DNA from: DATHGT01 sp035317605
GTDB lineage: Bacteria > Methylomirabilota > Methylomirabilia > Rokubacteriales > CSP1-6
Length of the DNA: 11,958 bases
Assembly (NCBI GenBank): GCA_035317605.1
Contig: DATHGT010000220.1
Location: forward strand, 1-11,958
Direction of reading: 5' to 3'
Shown: piece by piece, positions 1-6,677 of the stretch
How positions within the stretch are numbered: position 1 is the first letter of the stretch
Layout of the letters: every line of letters starts with the position of its first letter
Position numbers and translations under genes: made by a program
Notes under the pieces: model-generated
The model's input: only the letters and a program-made list of their open reading frames with translations
Told to the model about the DNA's origin: nothing
Databases searched by the model: none

Positions 1-45
1 GAAGTCAAGCGTGTCTTCCTCGGCGAGGCCCCAGGTCAGACCTGA
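1..45 (+). CDS. 3' end of a probable branched-chain amino acid ABC transporter ATP-binding protein (partial)
   Basis: Frame 1 reads EVKRVFLGEAPGQT and stops at TGA 43-45. A tail of the form 'xVxxxYLGE' is characteristic of the LivF/LivG ATPase subunits of branched-chain amino acid ABC transporters, which drive periplasmic-binding-protein-dependent uptake at the inner membrane. Only 14 residues are visible, so the call rests on this C-terminal motif alone; no Walker or signature motif lies in the window. The next gene begins 89 bp downstream on the same strand with its own strong ribosome binding site, so it need not belong to the transporter operon. Confidence 0.45.
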   Translation, partial: EVKRVFLGEAPGQT

Positions 46-47
46 CC
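34..47. repeat. Short perfect inverted repeat over the first stop codon
   Basis: GGTCAG and CTGACC are separated by two bases and span the TGA at 43-45. The two-base spacer is too short for a good RNA hairpin and no T-run follows, so an intrinsic terminator is unlikely. It could be a dyad binding site or chance. Confidence 0.3.
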
Positions 48-56
48 GTGCTCTCC

Positions 57-86
57 TTGACGTCTCGGCCGGCCTCGGTGTATCAG
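57..86 (+). promoter_or_regulatory. Weak candidate sigma70-type promoter
   Basis: TTGACG (57-62) matches five of six bases of a -35 box. It is followed after 18 bp by TATCAG (81-86), a poor -10 box. It lies in the only intergenic gap upstream of the 969-residue protein gene, about 50 bp before its ATG. The -35 match is good and the -10 match weak, so this is only a candidate. Confidence 0.3.
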
Positions 87-122
87 ATCGGCGACCGCTG
101 ACGAGCACGACGGCCTACCAGC

Positions 123-129
123 AGGAGGG
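123..129 (+). promoter_or_regulatory. Strong Shine-Dalgarno site
   Basis: AGGAGGG lies five bases before the ATG at 135. It fixes that ATG as the start of the long reading frame. Most other genes here start by overlap with the previous gene or have no clear site. Confidence 0.85.
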
Positions 130-134
130 AGACC

Positions 135-3044
135 ATGCCCAGTCTCGATTCGGTAGTGAGCGGGCTCAAGTTCACCAGCGTCGACACGGTCGGCAAGCAG
201 TTCCGCAAGCTCGACCTGAAGGTCAAGGACGTGGGACCGGCGGTGGGATTGGCCTTGACCCGCTCGGAGACTCGCGGTCTTCGCCTGGCCCACGGCATCC
301 TGGCGTCGGCGCCCACCGAGACGAGGGGCCTGAACGAGTGCCGCGCGCTCATCAACTGGGCGAGCGCGACGGGTTCCCGCGAGCGGCGGCTCGTCGCTCG
401 CGCCGTGCGCGTAAGCAGCGACAATCTGGTGCTCGTCCATGAGCTCACCCGGCTGCCCCGGCAGACCGCGCGACCGTTCTTCGTCGATTACTTCGCGTCC
501 GGAGGCGACATGAAGGCCGTCGCTCGCTGGCTGCAGGTCAGCGGCCACGTGCTCCGCACGCACCGGGTGAAGCGGGGTGACACCCTGGGGTTCATCGAGG
601 ACGCCGCCGAATGGGTCGGCGACAAGGTGGAATCGGGCGTCGACGCGATCGCCGAGGGCGCGGAGACCCTGGTGGATTCGGTCGTCAATGCCGGCAAGTC
701 CCTGGTCGACGTCGTCACCGAAGTGGTCAACTGGTCCGTCGCGCAGGTCGCCGACCTCGTGGCGGCGTTGATCGAGGCCGGCCAGAGCATCGGGCAGATC
801 CTCGATGCCGCGCTTCAGCAGAGCCTGGAATCCCTCAGAAAGTTCGTCAAGGCGATGGTCCAGGCTGGCCGAGCCATCGGTGAATCCCTCGAATGGGCCA
901 TCGTGAACGGCGGCGGCATGCTCCTCGACGTGGTCCAGGCGCTGCGAGAAGCCGGGACCGCCGTGGGAAACATTCTGGCGTGGGCGGCCGAGCAAGCGCT
1001 GGACGTGGCCACCGCGATCGTCCAGACGCTGATCAACGTGGGACAGTCGGTGGCACAGATCATTGCCGCGGCCGTCACGGTCGGGACGGCGATCCTGCAG
1101 GCGACGCTACGTGCGGCGCTGAGCCTCGGACAGACGATCGCCGATCTGCTCGTGGCCGTCGTGACGAACCCCGCCAGCGTGTTCAGCGCGACCGTCCAGG
1201 CGCTGCTCGACATCGGCCGCACGGTCGGTGAGCTGTTCGAAGCCGCGGGCGCGGCCATCGCCGACGGCGTGCAACGGGTGGCCCAGACGCTGGTGAGCCT
1301 CGGCCGGGCCGCGCTCGAGCTGATCGACTGGGCGATCGACAAGGCCGGCGCGGTGCTGCGCGACGTCATCGGTGGGATCATCGCGGCCGGCAAGCGTGTG
1401 GTCGACCTGGTGGCCGACGTGGCCACGCGCGGTCTGGCGATGATGCAGAAGGTCGTGGCGGAGCTGTTCGCGCTCGGCCGCACCTTCGCCGGCCTGCTCC
1501 ACGACCTCGTGAGCCTGGCCGGCGACGCGCTCAGCACGTTCGTCCAGGCTGCGCTGGCGCTGGGTCGGACCGTGGCCGAGTTCGTCGGGCACACCCTCAC
1601 CCGGACCTACACGCTGGCCGCCAAGCTCGTCAAGGCGGCGCTGGCGGCCGGGGTGGCGGTGGCCGAGCTGCTGGCGGAGGTGGCCGGAGATACCTATTGG
1701 GCACTGCGCAAGATCGTCAACGGCGTGCTGAAGGCCCTCGGCCCGGTGGGCGAGATCCTGGACTGGGTGCTGTCCCAAGCCGAGAACGCCACCGGCGCGC
1801 TCTGGCATCAGGCCCTGGACGCGATCCGCTACGCCGGCGGAAAGCTGACCAGTGCGCTCGACTGGGCGCTGGCCAAAGGTCAGCAGGCGCTGGAGGCCGT
1901 GATCCGCGCGTGGGAGAGCGTCGACGAGGCGCTCGAGGACGTCTACACCTGGGTGAAGAAGCAGGCCCAGACCGTGGGCGACGCGATCTGGGAAACCATC
2001 GGATCGATCACGGTCAAGCTGGAGAATTCGATCTCCTACGTGCTGCTCTACCTGCAGAAGGACTTCGTCCCCGGGATCCGACGGTTCGTCAAGGGGGCGC
2101 TGGACGCGGGGCTGGCCATCGGAGAGTTCGTGGCGTTCCTGGCCGAGCGGCCGCTCAAGGTGTGCGTCGAGATCGTCGGCGCGCTGCTGGAGTCCGGCGT
2201 GACGCTGGGACAGTTGCTCATCGAGACGGTTCAGCACCCCGATCAGGCGCTGGCCAACCTGCTGCGCGCCGCGCAGGCGGTCGGCAAGACGCTCAAGGAT
2301 ATCTATCACGCGGCCATCGTGGAGTCGGGCGAGCAGTTCCTGAAGGAGGTCACGCTGACCCTGCGCAAGCTCGAGAGGCCGGTGGTGGACATGCTCGAGG
2401 CCGTGGCCGAGGTCGCGGCCGGGGCGGTGGCCACCGTCATCACCATCCTGCTCGGCACGCTGGCGAGTTATCGGCCGCTCACGGCGCAGGAGAAGGCGGA
2501 GGCCAAGCCGATCTTCGGCGACTCCATCGATCTCGACAAGATCTCCGTGTCGTCCGAGAGCCTGCTCAACAAGGTCATCTTCGGCCTGCAGGACTGGGCG
2601 AGCAAGACGCAGAATTCCCGGGCCTTCACCACCGAGACCCTGATCAACTTCGACGTCGACGACGGCATCGAGCGGCACACGTTGATCCACGAACTGACCC
2701 ACGTGTGGCAGGCGCTGGTGACCGGCCCGTTCTACATGGCCGAAGCCATCCACGCCCAGAACACCGCGGCGGGGTACAACTACGGCTACAGCAAGGCCAA
2801 GACGCCGACGGTCACCATCCCCACCGATTTCGCGGGGGCCACGAAAACCCTGCGGGTGGGAGAGGCCACGGGCGAGGGCGCGCAGCAGCGCTTGCTCGAC
2901 GAGGGTGGCAACTTCGACGCGTTCAACCGCGAGCAGCAGGCGCAGATCACCATGCACTACTTCGTGCGCCGGTTCCTGCTCGCACAATCCCCGGCCGTGT
3001 ACGGCCTGTGGCAGCCGTACATCGACGTCGTCCGGGCCGCGTGA
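135..3044 (+). CDS. Large 29-residue-repeat helical protein with C-terminal HExxH zinc-peptidase-like domain
   Basis: A 969-residue protein with no signal peptide. Residues 1-150 match nothing I recognise. From about residue 182 to 558 the chain is Ala/Gly/Val/Leu-rich helix with an exact 29-residue period: Gly at 187, 216, 245 and so on to 506 without a gap. A second block in a new register has Gly659, Gly688 and Gly717. Residues ~780-969 resemble the DUF4157-type zincin domains found in contractile-injection-system and other secreted proteins. Visible there are 'PLTAQEKAEAKPIFGDSID', then HELTH at 852-856 followed by VWQ, and FNREQQAQI at 929-937, which may supply Glu932 as third zinc ligand. 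The start is set by a strong ribosome binding site. The stop overlaps the start of the cysteine-peptidase gene (GTGA), implying coupled translation. Function is unknown: it could be a secreted effector or toxin, a structural protein, or a zymogen processed by the partner. No injection-system genes are in the window. Confidence 0.85.
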   Translation: MPSLDSVVSGLKFTSVDTVGKQFRKLDLKVKDVGPAVGLALTRSETRGLRLAHGILASAPTETRGLNECRALINWASATGSRERRLVARAVRVSSDNLVLVHELTRLPRQTARPFFVDYFASGGDMKAVARWLQVSGHVLRTHRVKRGDTLGFIEDAAEWVGDKVESGVDAIAEGAETLVDSVVNAGKSLVDVVTEVVNWSVAQVADLVAALIEAGQSIGQILDAALQQSLESLRKFVKAMVQAGRAIGESLEWAIVNGGGMLLDVVQALREAGTAVGNILAWAAEQALDVATAIVQTLINVGQSVAQIIAAAVTVGTAILQATLRAALSLGQTIADLLVAVVTNPASVFSATVQALLDIGRTVGELFEAAGAAIADGVQRVAQTLVSLGRAALELIDWAIDKAGAVLRDVIGGIIAAGKRVVDLVADVATRGLAMMQKVVAELFALGRTFAGLLHDLVSLAGDALSTFVQAALALGRTVAEFVGHTLTRTYTLAAKLVKAALAAGVAVAELLAEVAGDTYWALRKIVNGVLKALGPVGEILDWVLSQAENATGALWHQALDAIRYAGGKLTSALDWALAKGQQALEAVIRAWESVDEALEDVYTWVKKQAQTVGDAIWETIGSITVKLENSISYVLLYLQKDFVPGIRRFVKGALDAGLAIGEFVAFLAERPLKVCVEIVGALLESGVTLGQLLIETVQHPDQALANLLRAAQAVGKTLKDIYHAAIVESGEQFLKEVTLTLRKLERPVVDMLEAVAEVAAGAVATVITILLGTLASYRPLTAQEKAEAKPIFGDSIDLDKISVSSESLLNKVIFGLQDWASKTQNSRAFTTETLINFDVDDGIERHTLIHELTHVWQALVTGPFYMAEAIHAQNTAAGYNYGYSKAKTPTVTIPTDFAGATKTLRVGEATGEGAQQRLLDEGGNFDAFNREQQAQITMHYFVRRFLLAQSPAVYGLWQPYIDVVRAA
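678..1808 (+). repeat. Protein-level tandem repeat, 29 residues (87 bp), 13 copies
   Basis: Thirteen consecutive units start at residues 182, 211, 240, 269, 298, 327, 356, 385, 414, 443, 472, 501 and 530. The core looks like ALxxAGxxVGxLL: ALIEAGQSIGQIL, AMVQAGRAIGESL, ALREAGTAVGNIL, ALLDIGRTVGELF and AALALGRTVAEFV are examples. The sixth position is Gly in the first twelve copies; the thirteenth has the Gly one residue later but keeps the register. The DNA copies have diverged well beyond simple duplication, so the spacing is held by selection on the protein rather than by recent copying. Confidence 0.85.
2094..2354 (+). repeat. Second block of the 29-residue repeat, 3 copies
   Basis: Units at residues 654 (GALDAGLAIGEFV), 683 (ALLESGVTLGQLL) and 712 (AAQAVGKTLKDIY) keep the 29-residue spacing. 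They are shifted by eight residues against the first block (654 minus 530 is 4x29+8). Residues 559-653 between the blocks are helical, richer in Trp and charged residues, and do not keep the repeat. Confidence 0.75.
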
Positions 3045-3982
3045 GCGCCGCCCGTCCATCGCACGATTCCGCCCGACGGTTCCGTCTCGTCGTGGTCACG
3101 CCCCGCGCCCTCGGGTCGCCGATGCGGGACGCGCTCGAGAGGGCGGACGTCGAGGTGGAACGCGTGGCCCGTCCCGAGCCGGACGCCTCGGACGACCCCT
3201 ATCGCCTTCAGGCCTTGCTGGCCGCGCTGACGCCTGCGCCGGATGGGCTTCTGCTGCTGGCGCCACGACGTCGACCGCCGGGGCGCCTGACCCCGGCGCC
3301 GGTTCTGAATCGGATTCCCGTCGGCATCGTGCAGGCCGACTCGCCGCGGCAGCTCGCTCCCTGGCTGGCCGCGCTCCGCGCCGACGCCGGACTCCCCCCG
3401 ACGCCGACCTGGGGTGCGCTCGCCATGGGCAAGGACGTCTTTCTCGAACTGGGCCGTAGCTGCATCAGGTCGATGCGCACGGGTGGTGCCCCGCACGCGA
3501 TGTCGGTCGGGAACTGGCTGGCCGACACCATCTCACGCGACTCGCTATGCGCCAACCTGGCCGCCGGGCCTCGGCTGGCGGTCTACATCGGACATGGACG
3601 CCCGTTGGGCTGGAGCGGCTATCAGGCGGTGCGCTGGCGCCATGTCGAGAAGATCGCTTGCCAACGACCCTGCGGGATCGTGGTGGCCTTCGCGTGCGAC
3701 ACCCTGAACGGGCTGCGGGGAATGACGCCGTTCGGCTGTCGCTGGGTCTACCAGGGGCGGGCGTGTTCCTATCTGGGCGTGACATCCGGCCTCGACGTCG
3801 CCGCCGGATGTCGCCTGATGGAGGAGTTTGGAGCATTGCTGGCCACCGGCAATCACCAGACCATCGGGCAGCTGCTGGTGGCGCTCGACGAGCAGATCGG
3901 TCGGCGCGAAGACCTCGCCCCTGTCCGGCCAGCGTTCTCGATGTTCCGTCTCATCGGCAACCCGTTACAGACGCTTTTCTGA
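3041..3982 (+). CDS. Clan CD cysteine peptidase-like protein (gingipain C25/CHAT/caspase type)
   Basis: GTG at 3041 starts a 313-residue protein inside the stop of the previous gene. The same frame is open far upstream, but that part is a shadow of the helical-repeat gene. Motifs point to a caspase-fold peptidase. His185 sits in VYIGHGRPLGW, a strand ending in the catalytic His-Gly. Cys219 sits in GIVVAFACDT, a hydrophobic strand ending in the nucleophile. Then come a YLGVTSG strand (244-250) and a terminal FRLIGNPLQTLF resembling the 'GDP' element near the end of C25/CHAT domains. The His-Cys spacing of 34 is close to that of gingipains. There is no signal peptide and no separate pro- or p10-like domain. 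Eight cysteines occur between residues 141 and 257. Substrate is unknown; the overlap with the helical-repeat gene makes that protein the obvious candidate partner. Family level is reasonably sure, the exact subfamily is not. Confidence 0.75.
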   Translation: MSAARPSHDSARRFRLVVVTPRALGSPMRDALERADVEVERVARPEPDASDDPYRLQALLAALTPAPDGLLLLAPRRRPPGRLTPAPVLNRIPVGIVQADSPRQLAPWLAALRADAGLPPTPTWGALAMGKDVFLELGRSCIRSMRTGGAPHAMSVGNWLADTISRDSLCANLAAGPRLAVYIGHGRPLGWSGYQAVRWRHVEKIACQRPCGIVVAFACDTLNGLRGMTPFGCRWVYQGRACSYLGVTSGLDVAAGCRLMEEFGALLATGNHQTIGQLLVALDEQIGRREDLAPVRPAFSMFRLIGNPLQTLF

Positions 3983-4021
3983 ATCTCGCCGCCTCGCGAC
4001 GAATACGTGCCCTCGTCCGGC
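3983..4021. other. Convergent gap between the peptidase gene and the hydroxylase operon
   Basis: Two gene ends face each other across 39 bp. I see no convincing bidirectional terminator; the best pairing is a 5-bp CGTGC/GCACG with a long loop. Confidence 0.4.
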
Positions 4022-6160
4022 CTACGCACGCTTGAGCTGGCTCGGGTCGATGGGGAGGCTCCGGATGCGCTTGCCGGTCGCGGCGTAGATCGCGTTGCAG
4101 ACGGCGGGGGCCACGGTGGGGACGCCGGGCTCGCCGAGGCCGCCGACCTTGGCGCCGGAGTCGAGGATGTGGACCTCGACGACCGGCATCTCGTTGATCC
4201 TGAGCATCTTGTAGTCGTGGAAGTTCGACTGCTGCACGCGTCCCTTGTCGACGGTGATCAGGCCGTAGTGGAGCGCGGTCAGCGCGTAGACCGCGCCGCC
4301 CTCCATCTGCGCCTTCACCTGATCCGGATTGATGGCGAGACCCGCGTCGATCCCGCACACGAGCCGGTGTACGCGCACGGCGCCGTCCGCGGCCACCGAG
4401 ACCTCCGCCACCGTGGCCGCGTAGCTCTCGTACGAATGGACGACCGCGCAGCCGCGCGCCTGCCCCGCCGGCAGCGGCGCGCCCCAGTTGGCCTTCTGGG
4501 CCACCAGCTCGAGGATCGCCTTGTGGCGCGGCGATTTGCCGAGCAGCGCCTTGCGAAACTCCACCGGATCCTTCTTGGCCGCATGCGCCAGCTCGTCGAC
4601 GAAGCCTTCGACGATGAAGCCATTCTGGGAGGCGCCGACCGAGCGCCAGAAGCCGAGCGGGATCCCGTAGTCCTTGTTCGTGAACTCGATGCGGAGATTC
4701 GGGATGTCGTAGGGCATGTTGCGGAGCGCCTCGACGGCGGCCTCGTCGATCTCGCCGGCCTTGGTCATCCCGCGCTGGATGCGCAGACCCGGGGCCACGA
4801 CCCGCGTCAGCCACGCGGTCGGGGTGCCGTTGGCGTCCAGCGCGGCGCGGAAGACGTTGTAGGTGGCCGGCCGGTAGAACCCGTGGGTGATGTCGTCCTC
4901 GCGCGTCCACATCACTTTGACCGGAACACCTTTGGTGGTCTTGGCGACCTCGACCGCATCGACCACGAAGTCCTGGTTGCCGCGCCGCCCGAAGCCGCCG
5001 CCGAGCAGCGTGGTGTGGACGAGGACCTTGGCCGGCGGCAGGCCGGTGAGCCGGGCGCCCGTGGCCTGAGCGCCGCCGGGGCTCTGCGTGGGCGCCCAGA
5101 TCGTGCACTGCTCCGGCGTGACCTGCGCGGTCGCGTTCATCGGCTCCATGCAGGCGTGCTCGAGGAACGGCACCTCGTAGACGGCCTCCACCACGCGGCC
5201 GCCGGCGCCGAGCGCGCCCGGTGCGTCGCCGTCGTTGCGCGCGACCTGACCGGGCTGCTTGGACAGCCGCTCGTACTCGGCCTTGATCATCGGGCTCGAG
5301 ACCTGGGCCAGCGCGCCCTCGTCCCATTCGATCTTGAGCGCGCGACGGCCCTTGAGCGCGGTCCAGAACGTGTCGGCCACCACGGCCACGCCGTTGCTGA
5401 CCTGCACGACGTCCTTCACGCCCTTGATCTGCTTGGTCGCGGTGGCGTCGAACGACCTGGCCTTGCCGCCGATGACCGGGCAGCGCTCGATCGACGCGAC
5501 CAGCATGCCCGGCAGCTGAACGTCCATGCCGTAGATGGCCTTGCCGGTGACCTTCTCGGGCGTGTCGCGCCGCTTGACCATCTTGCCGATGTAGCGGAAC
5601 TGGTCCGGCGTCTTCAGCTTCGGGTTCTGCGGCACCGGCAGCGCCTGCGCCTTGTCGACGAGCTGGCCATAGGGCATGCGCCGGCCGCTCGGACGGTGGA
5701 TCACCGTGTCCGGCTCGGTCTCGACGCTCTCGACGGGCACGCCCCACTCGTTGGCCGCGGCCTGCTTGAGCATCTCGCGGGCGGCCGCGGCGGACTTGCG
5801 CCACATGTCGATGTGATCGCGCACGCCCCGGCTACCGCCGTAGGACTGGCTCTTCGTCACCGGGTTGGCGTAGAGCGCGGGATTGGCCGGCGCTTGCTGG
5901 ACCTTCACCTTGTCGAGCGAGGTGTCCAGCTCGTCGGCAATGATCATCGGGGTGGTGGTCAGCGAGCCCTGCCCCATCTCCGGCACCGAGTTCACGATCG
6001 TGACGACCCCGTCGCGATCGATGCTGAGCCACTGGTTGGGCGCGAAGACGCCGGGCGTTTGCGCTCCCGCGCGGCGTATGACAACTGGAAAGCCGATCAC
6101 CAGCGCGCCGGCGGCGGCGCCCTTGAGCAGCGTTCGTCGGGTCAGCTCGGTCGCCAGCAT
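4022..6160 (-). CDS. Molybdopterin-binding (large) subunit of an isoquinoline 1-oxidoreductase-like xanthine dehydrogenase-family enzyme, Tat-exported
   Basis: A 712-residue subunit that should hold the molybdenum cofactor and hydroxylate an N-heterocycle or oxidise an aldehyde-like substrate; the true substrate cannot be read from sequence. It begins with a twin-arginine signal, TRRTLLKG (residues 7-14), a hydrophobic stretch and an AGA cleavage site near residue 33, so it is exported folded. Family motifs are EMGQGSLTT (61-69), the Gly-rich GGGFGRRGNQDF (387-398), MWTREDDITHGFYRP (417-431) and GGLGEPGVP (673-681), with Glu677 as the expected catalytic base. Length fits the single-chain IorB type. 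The ATG at 6160 is chosen over GTG 6163 because GGGAGG (6172-6167) lies six bases upstream. The start overlaps the stop of the [2Fe-2S] subunit gene (TGATG). No flavin subunit, cytochrome or XdhC-type maturation gene is in the window, so electrons probably pass to a c-type cytochrome encoded elsewhere. Confidence 0.93.
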   Translation of the reverse strand: MLATELTRRTLLKGAAAGALVIGFPVVIRRAGAQTPGVFAPNQWLSIDRDGVVTIVNSVPEMGQGSLTTTPMIIADELDTSLDKVKVQQAPANPALYANPVTKSQSYGGSRGVRDHIDMWRKSAAAAREMLKQAAANEWGVPVESVETEPDTVIHRPSGRRMPYGQLVDKAQALPVPQNPKLKTPDQFRYIGKMVKRRDTPEKVTGKAIYGMDVQLPGMLVASIERCPVIGGKARSFDATATKQIKGVKDVVQVSNGVAVVADTFWTALKGRRALKIEWDEGALAQVSSPMIKAEYERLSKQPGQVARNDGDAPGALGAGGRVVEAVYEVPFLEHACMEPMNATAQVTPEQCTIWAPTQSPGGAQATGARLTGLPPAKVLVHTTLLGGGFGRRGNQDFVVDAVEVAKTTKGVPVKVMWTREDDITHGFYRPATYNVFRAALDANGTPTAWLTRVVAPGLRIQRGMTKAGEIDEAAVEALRNMPYDIPNLRIEFTNKDYGIPLGFWRSVGASQNGFIVEGFVDELAHAAKKDPVEFRKALLGKSPRHKAILELVAQKANWGAPLPAGQARGCAVVHSYESYAATVAEVSVAADGAVRVHRLVCGIDAGLAINPDQVKAQMEGGAVYALTALHYGLITVDKGRVQQSNFHDYKMLRINEMPVVEVHILDSGAKVGGLGEPGVPTVAPAVCNAIYAATGKRIRSLPIDPSQLKRA

Positions 6161-6624
6161 CACCGGCCTCCCTTCCCGAGCGCCGCCGCCCGGTGGATGG
6201 CGGCGCGGATCCGCTGGTAGGTCCCGCATCGACAGATGTTGGCGGCCATGCCCGCGTCGATGTCGGCGTCGGTGGGTGAGGGCTTGGCCGCCAGCAGCGC
6301 GACGGCCGCCATGATCTGGCCCGACTGGCAGAAGCCGCACTGGGGGACGTCGACCTCCATCCACGCCTTCTGCACGGGGTGATCGCCCGTCGCGGAGAGT
6401 CCCTCGATCGTGGTCAGGCGCCGGCCCGCCGCCGCCGACACCGGGGTCACGCACGATCGAACGATCTGCCCGTCGAGGTGCACGGTGCAGGCTCCGCACT
6501 GGGCGATGCCGCACGCGTACTTGGTTCCGGTGAGCGCGAGCTTCTCGCGGATCGCCCACAGGAGCGGCATGTCGGGTTCGACGTCGAGCTGCTCGGGCTT
6601 GCCGTTGACGGTGAGGGAGACCAT
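6160..6624 (-). CDS. [2Fe-2S] (small) subunit of the isoquinoline 1-oxidoreductase-like hydroxylase
   Basis: A 154-residue electron-transfer subunit with two [2Fe-2S] clusters. The N-terminal plant-ferredoxin-like part carries CGIAQCGACTVHLDG with a further Cys in IVRSC. The C-terminal helical part carries CGFCQSGQI and ICRCGTYQRI, the paired CxxC and CxC ligands typical of this family. Length matches IorA-type subunits. The start at 6624 is preferred because GGAGGT stands four bases upstream; an in-frame ATG at 6636 lacks such a site. It lies directly upstream of, and overlaps, the molybdopterin subunit. It has no export signal and is expected to travel through the Tat pathway bound to the large subunit. 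Confidence 0.95.
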   Translation of the reverse strand: MVSLTVNGKPEQLDVEPDMPLLWAIREKLALTGTKYACGIAQCGACTVHLDGQIVRSCVTPVSAAAGRRLTTIEGLSATGDHPVQKAWMEVDVPQCGFCQSGQIMAAVALLAAKPSPTDADIDAGMAANICRCGTYQRIRAAIHRAAALGKGGR

Positions 6625-6654
6625 GGGGACCTCCATGCGGAAAGAATCACACGC

Positions 6655-6672
6655 AGTATAAATCCGATCGGA
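6655..6672 (-). promoter_or_regulatory. Candidate promoter and operator of the hydroxylase operon
   Basis: On the minus strand TATACT (6660-6655) matches five of six bases of a -10 box and would give a start about 24 bases before the ATG at 6624. Just upstream is a perfect 10-bp palindrome, TCCGATCGGA (6672-6663), in the place where a regulator could bind. No good -35 box is present, which would fit activator control or mean the site is not real. It lies in the 53-bp gap after the upstream hydrolase gene. Confidence 0.35.
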
Positions 6673-6677
6673 CGCGC

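Noticed and set aside
546..600. LysM-like opening HRVKRGDTLGFI at residues 143-154 of the large repeat protein
   Set aside because: Only the first strand and turn resemble LysM; the rest of the ~45-residue domain is replaced by the helical repeats, so it is not called as a LysM domain.
1697..3040. Upstream extension of the cysteine-peptidase frame into the repeat gene
   Set aside because: The extension is Arg/Gly-rich low-complexity sequence typical of a shifted frame; the GTG at 3041 overlapping the stop gives a proper protein.
36..3059. Long antisense open frames opposite the repeat protein (319 and 650 residues)
   Set aside because: High GC and the regular codon pattern of the real gene open these frames; they are rich in Arg/His/Gly/Asp with no recognisable motif and no start signals.
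135..3982. Bacterial gasdermin plus caspase-like protease
   Set aside because: The protein next to the peptidase is 969 residues with a 29-residue helical repeat and a zincin-like end; it has no resemblance to the ~250-residue gasdermin fold. Only the analogy of a protease beside its target is kept.
3999..4035. Possible bidirectional terminator between convergent genes
   Set aside because: Only a 5-bp stem with a long loop and no T-run on either strand.
4007..6220. 737-residue plus-strand open frame opposite the molybdopterin subunit
   Set aside because: It is the antisense shadow of a gene with full xanthine-dehydrogenase-family motifs and has no domain of its own.
6161..6559. Extension of the molybdopterin subunit frame upstream to give 845 residues
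   Set aside because: It overlaps the [2Fe-2S] gene in another frame and would bury the Tat signal; ATG 6160 has a ribosome binding site and the correct N-terminus.
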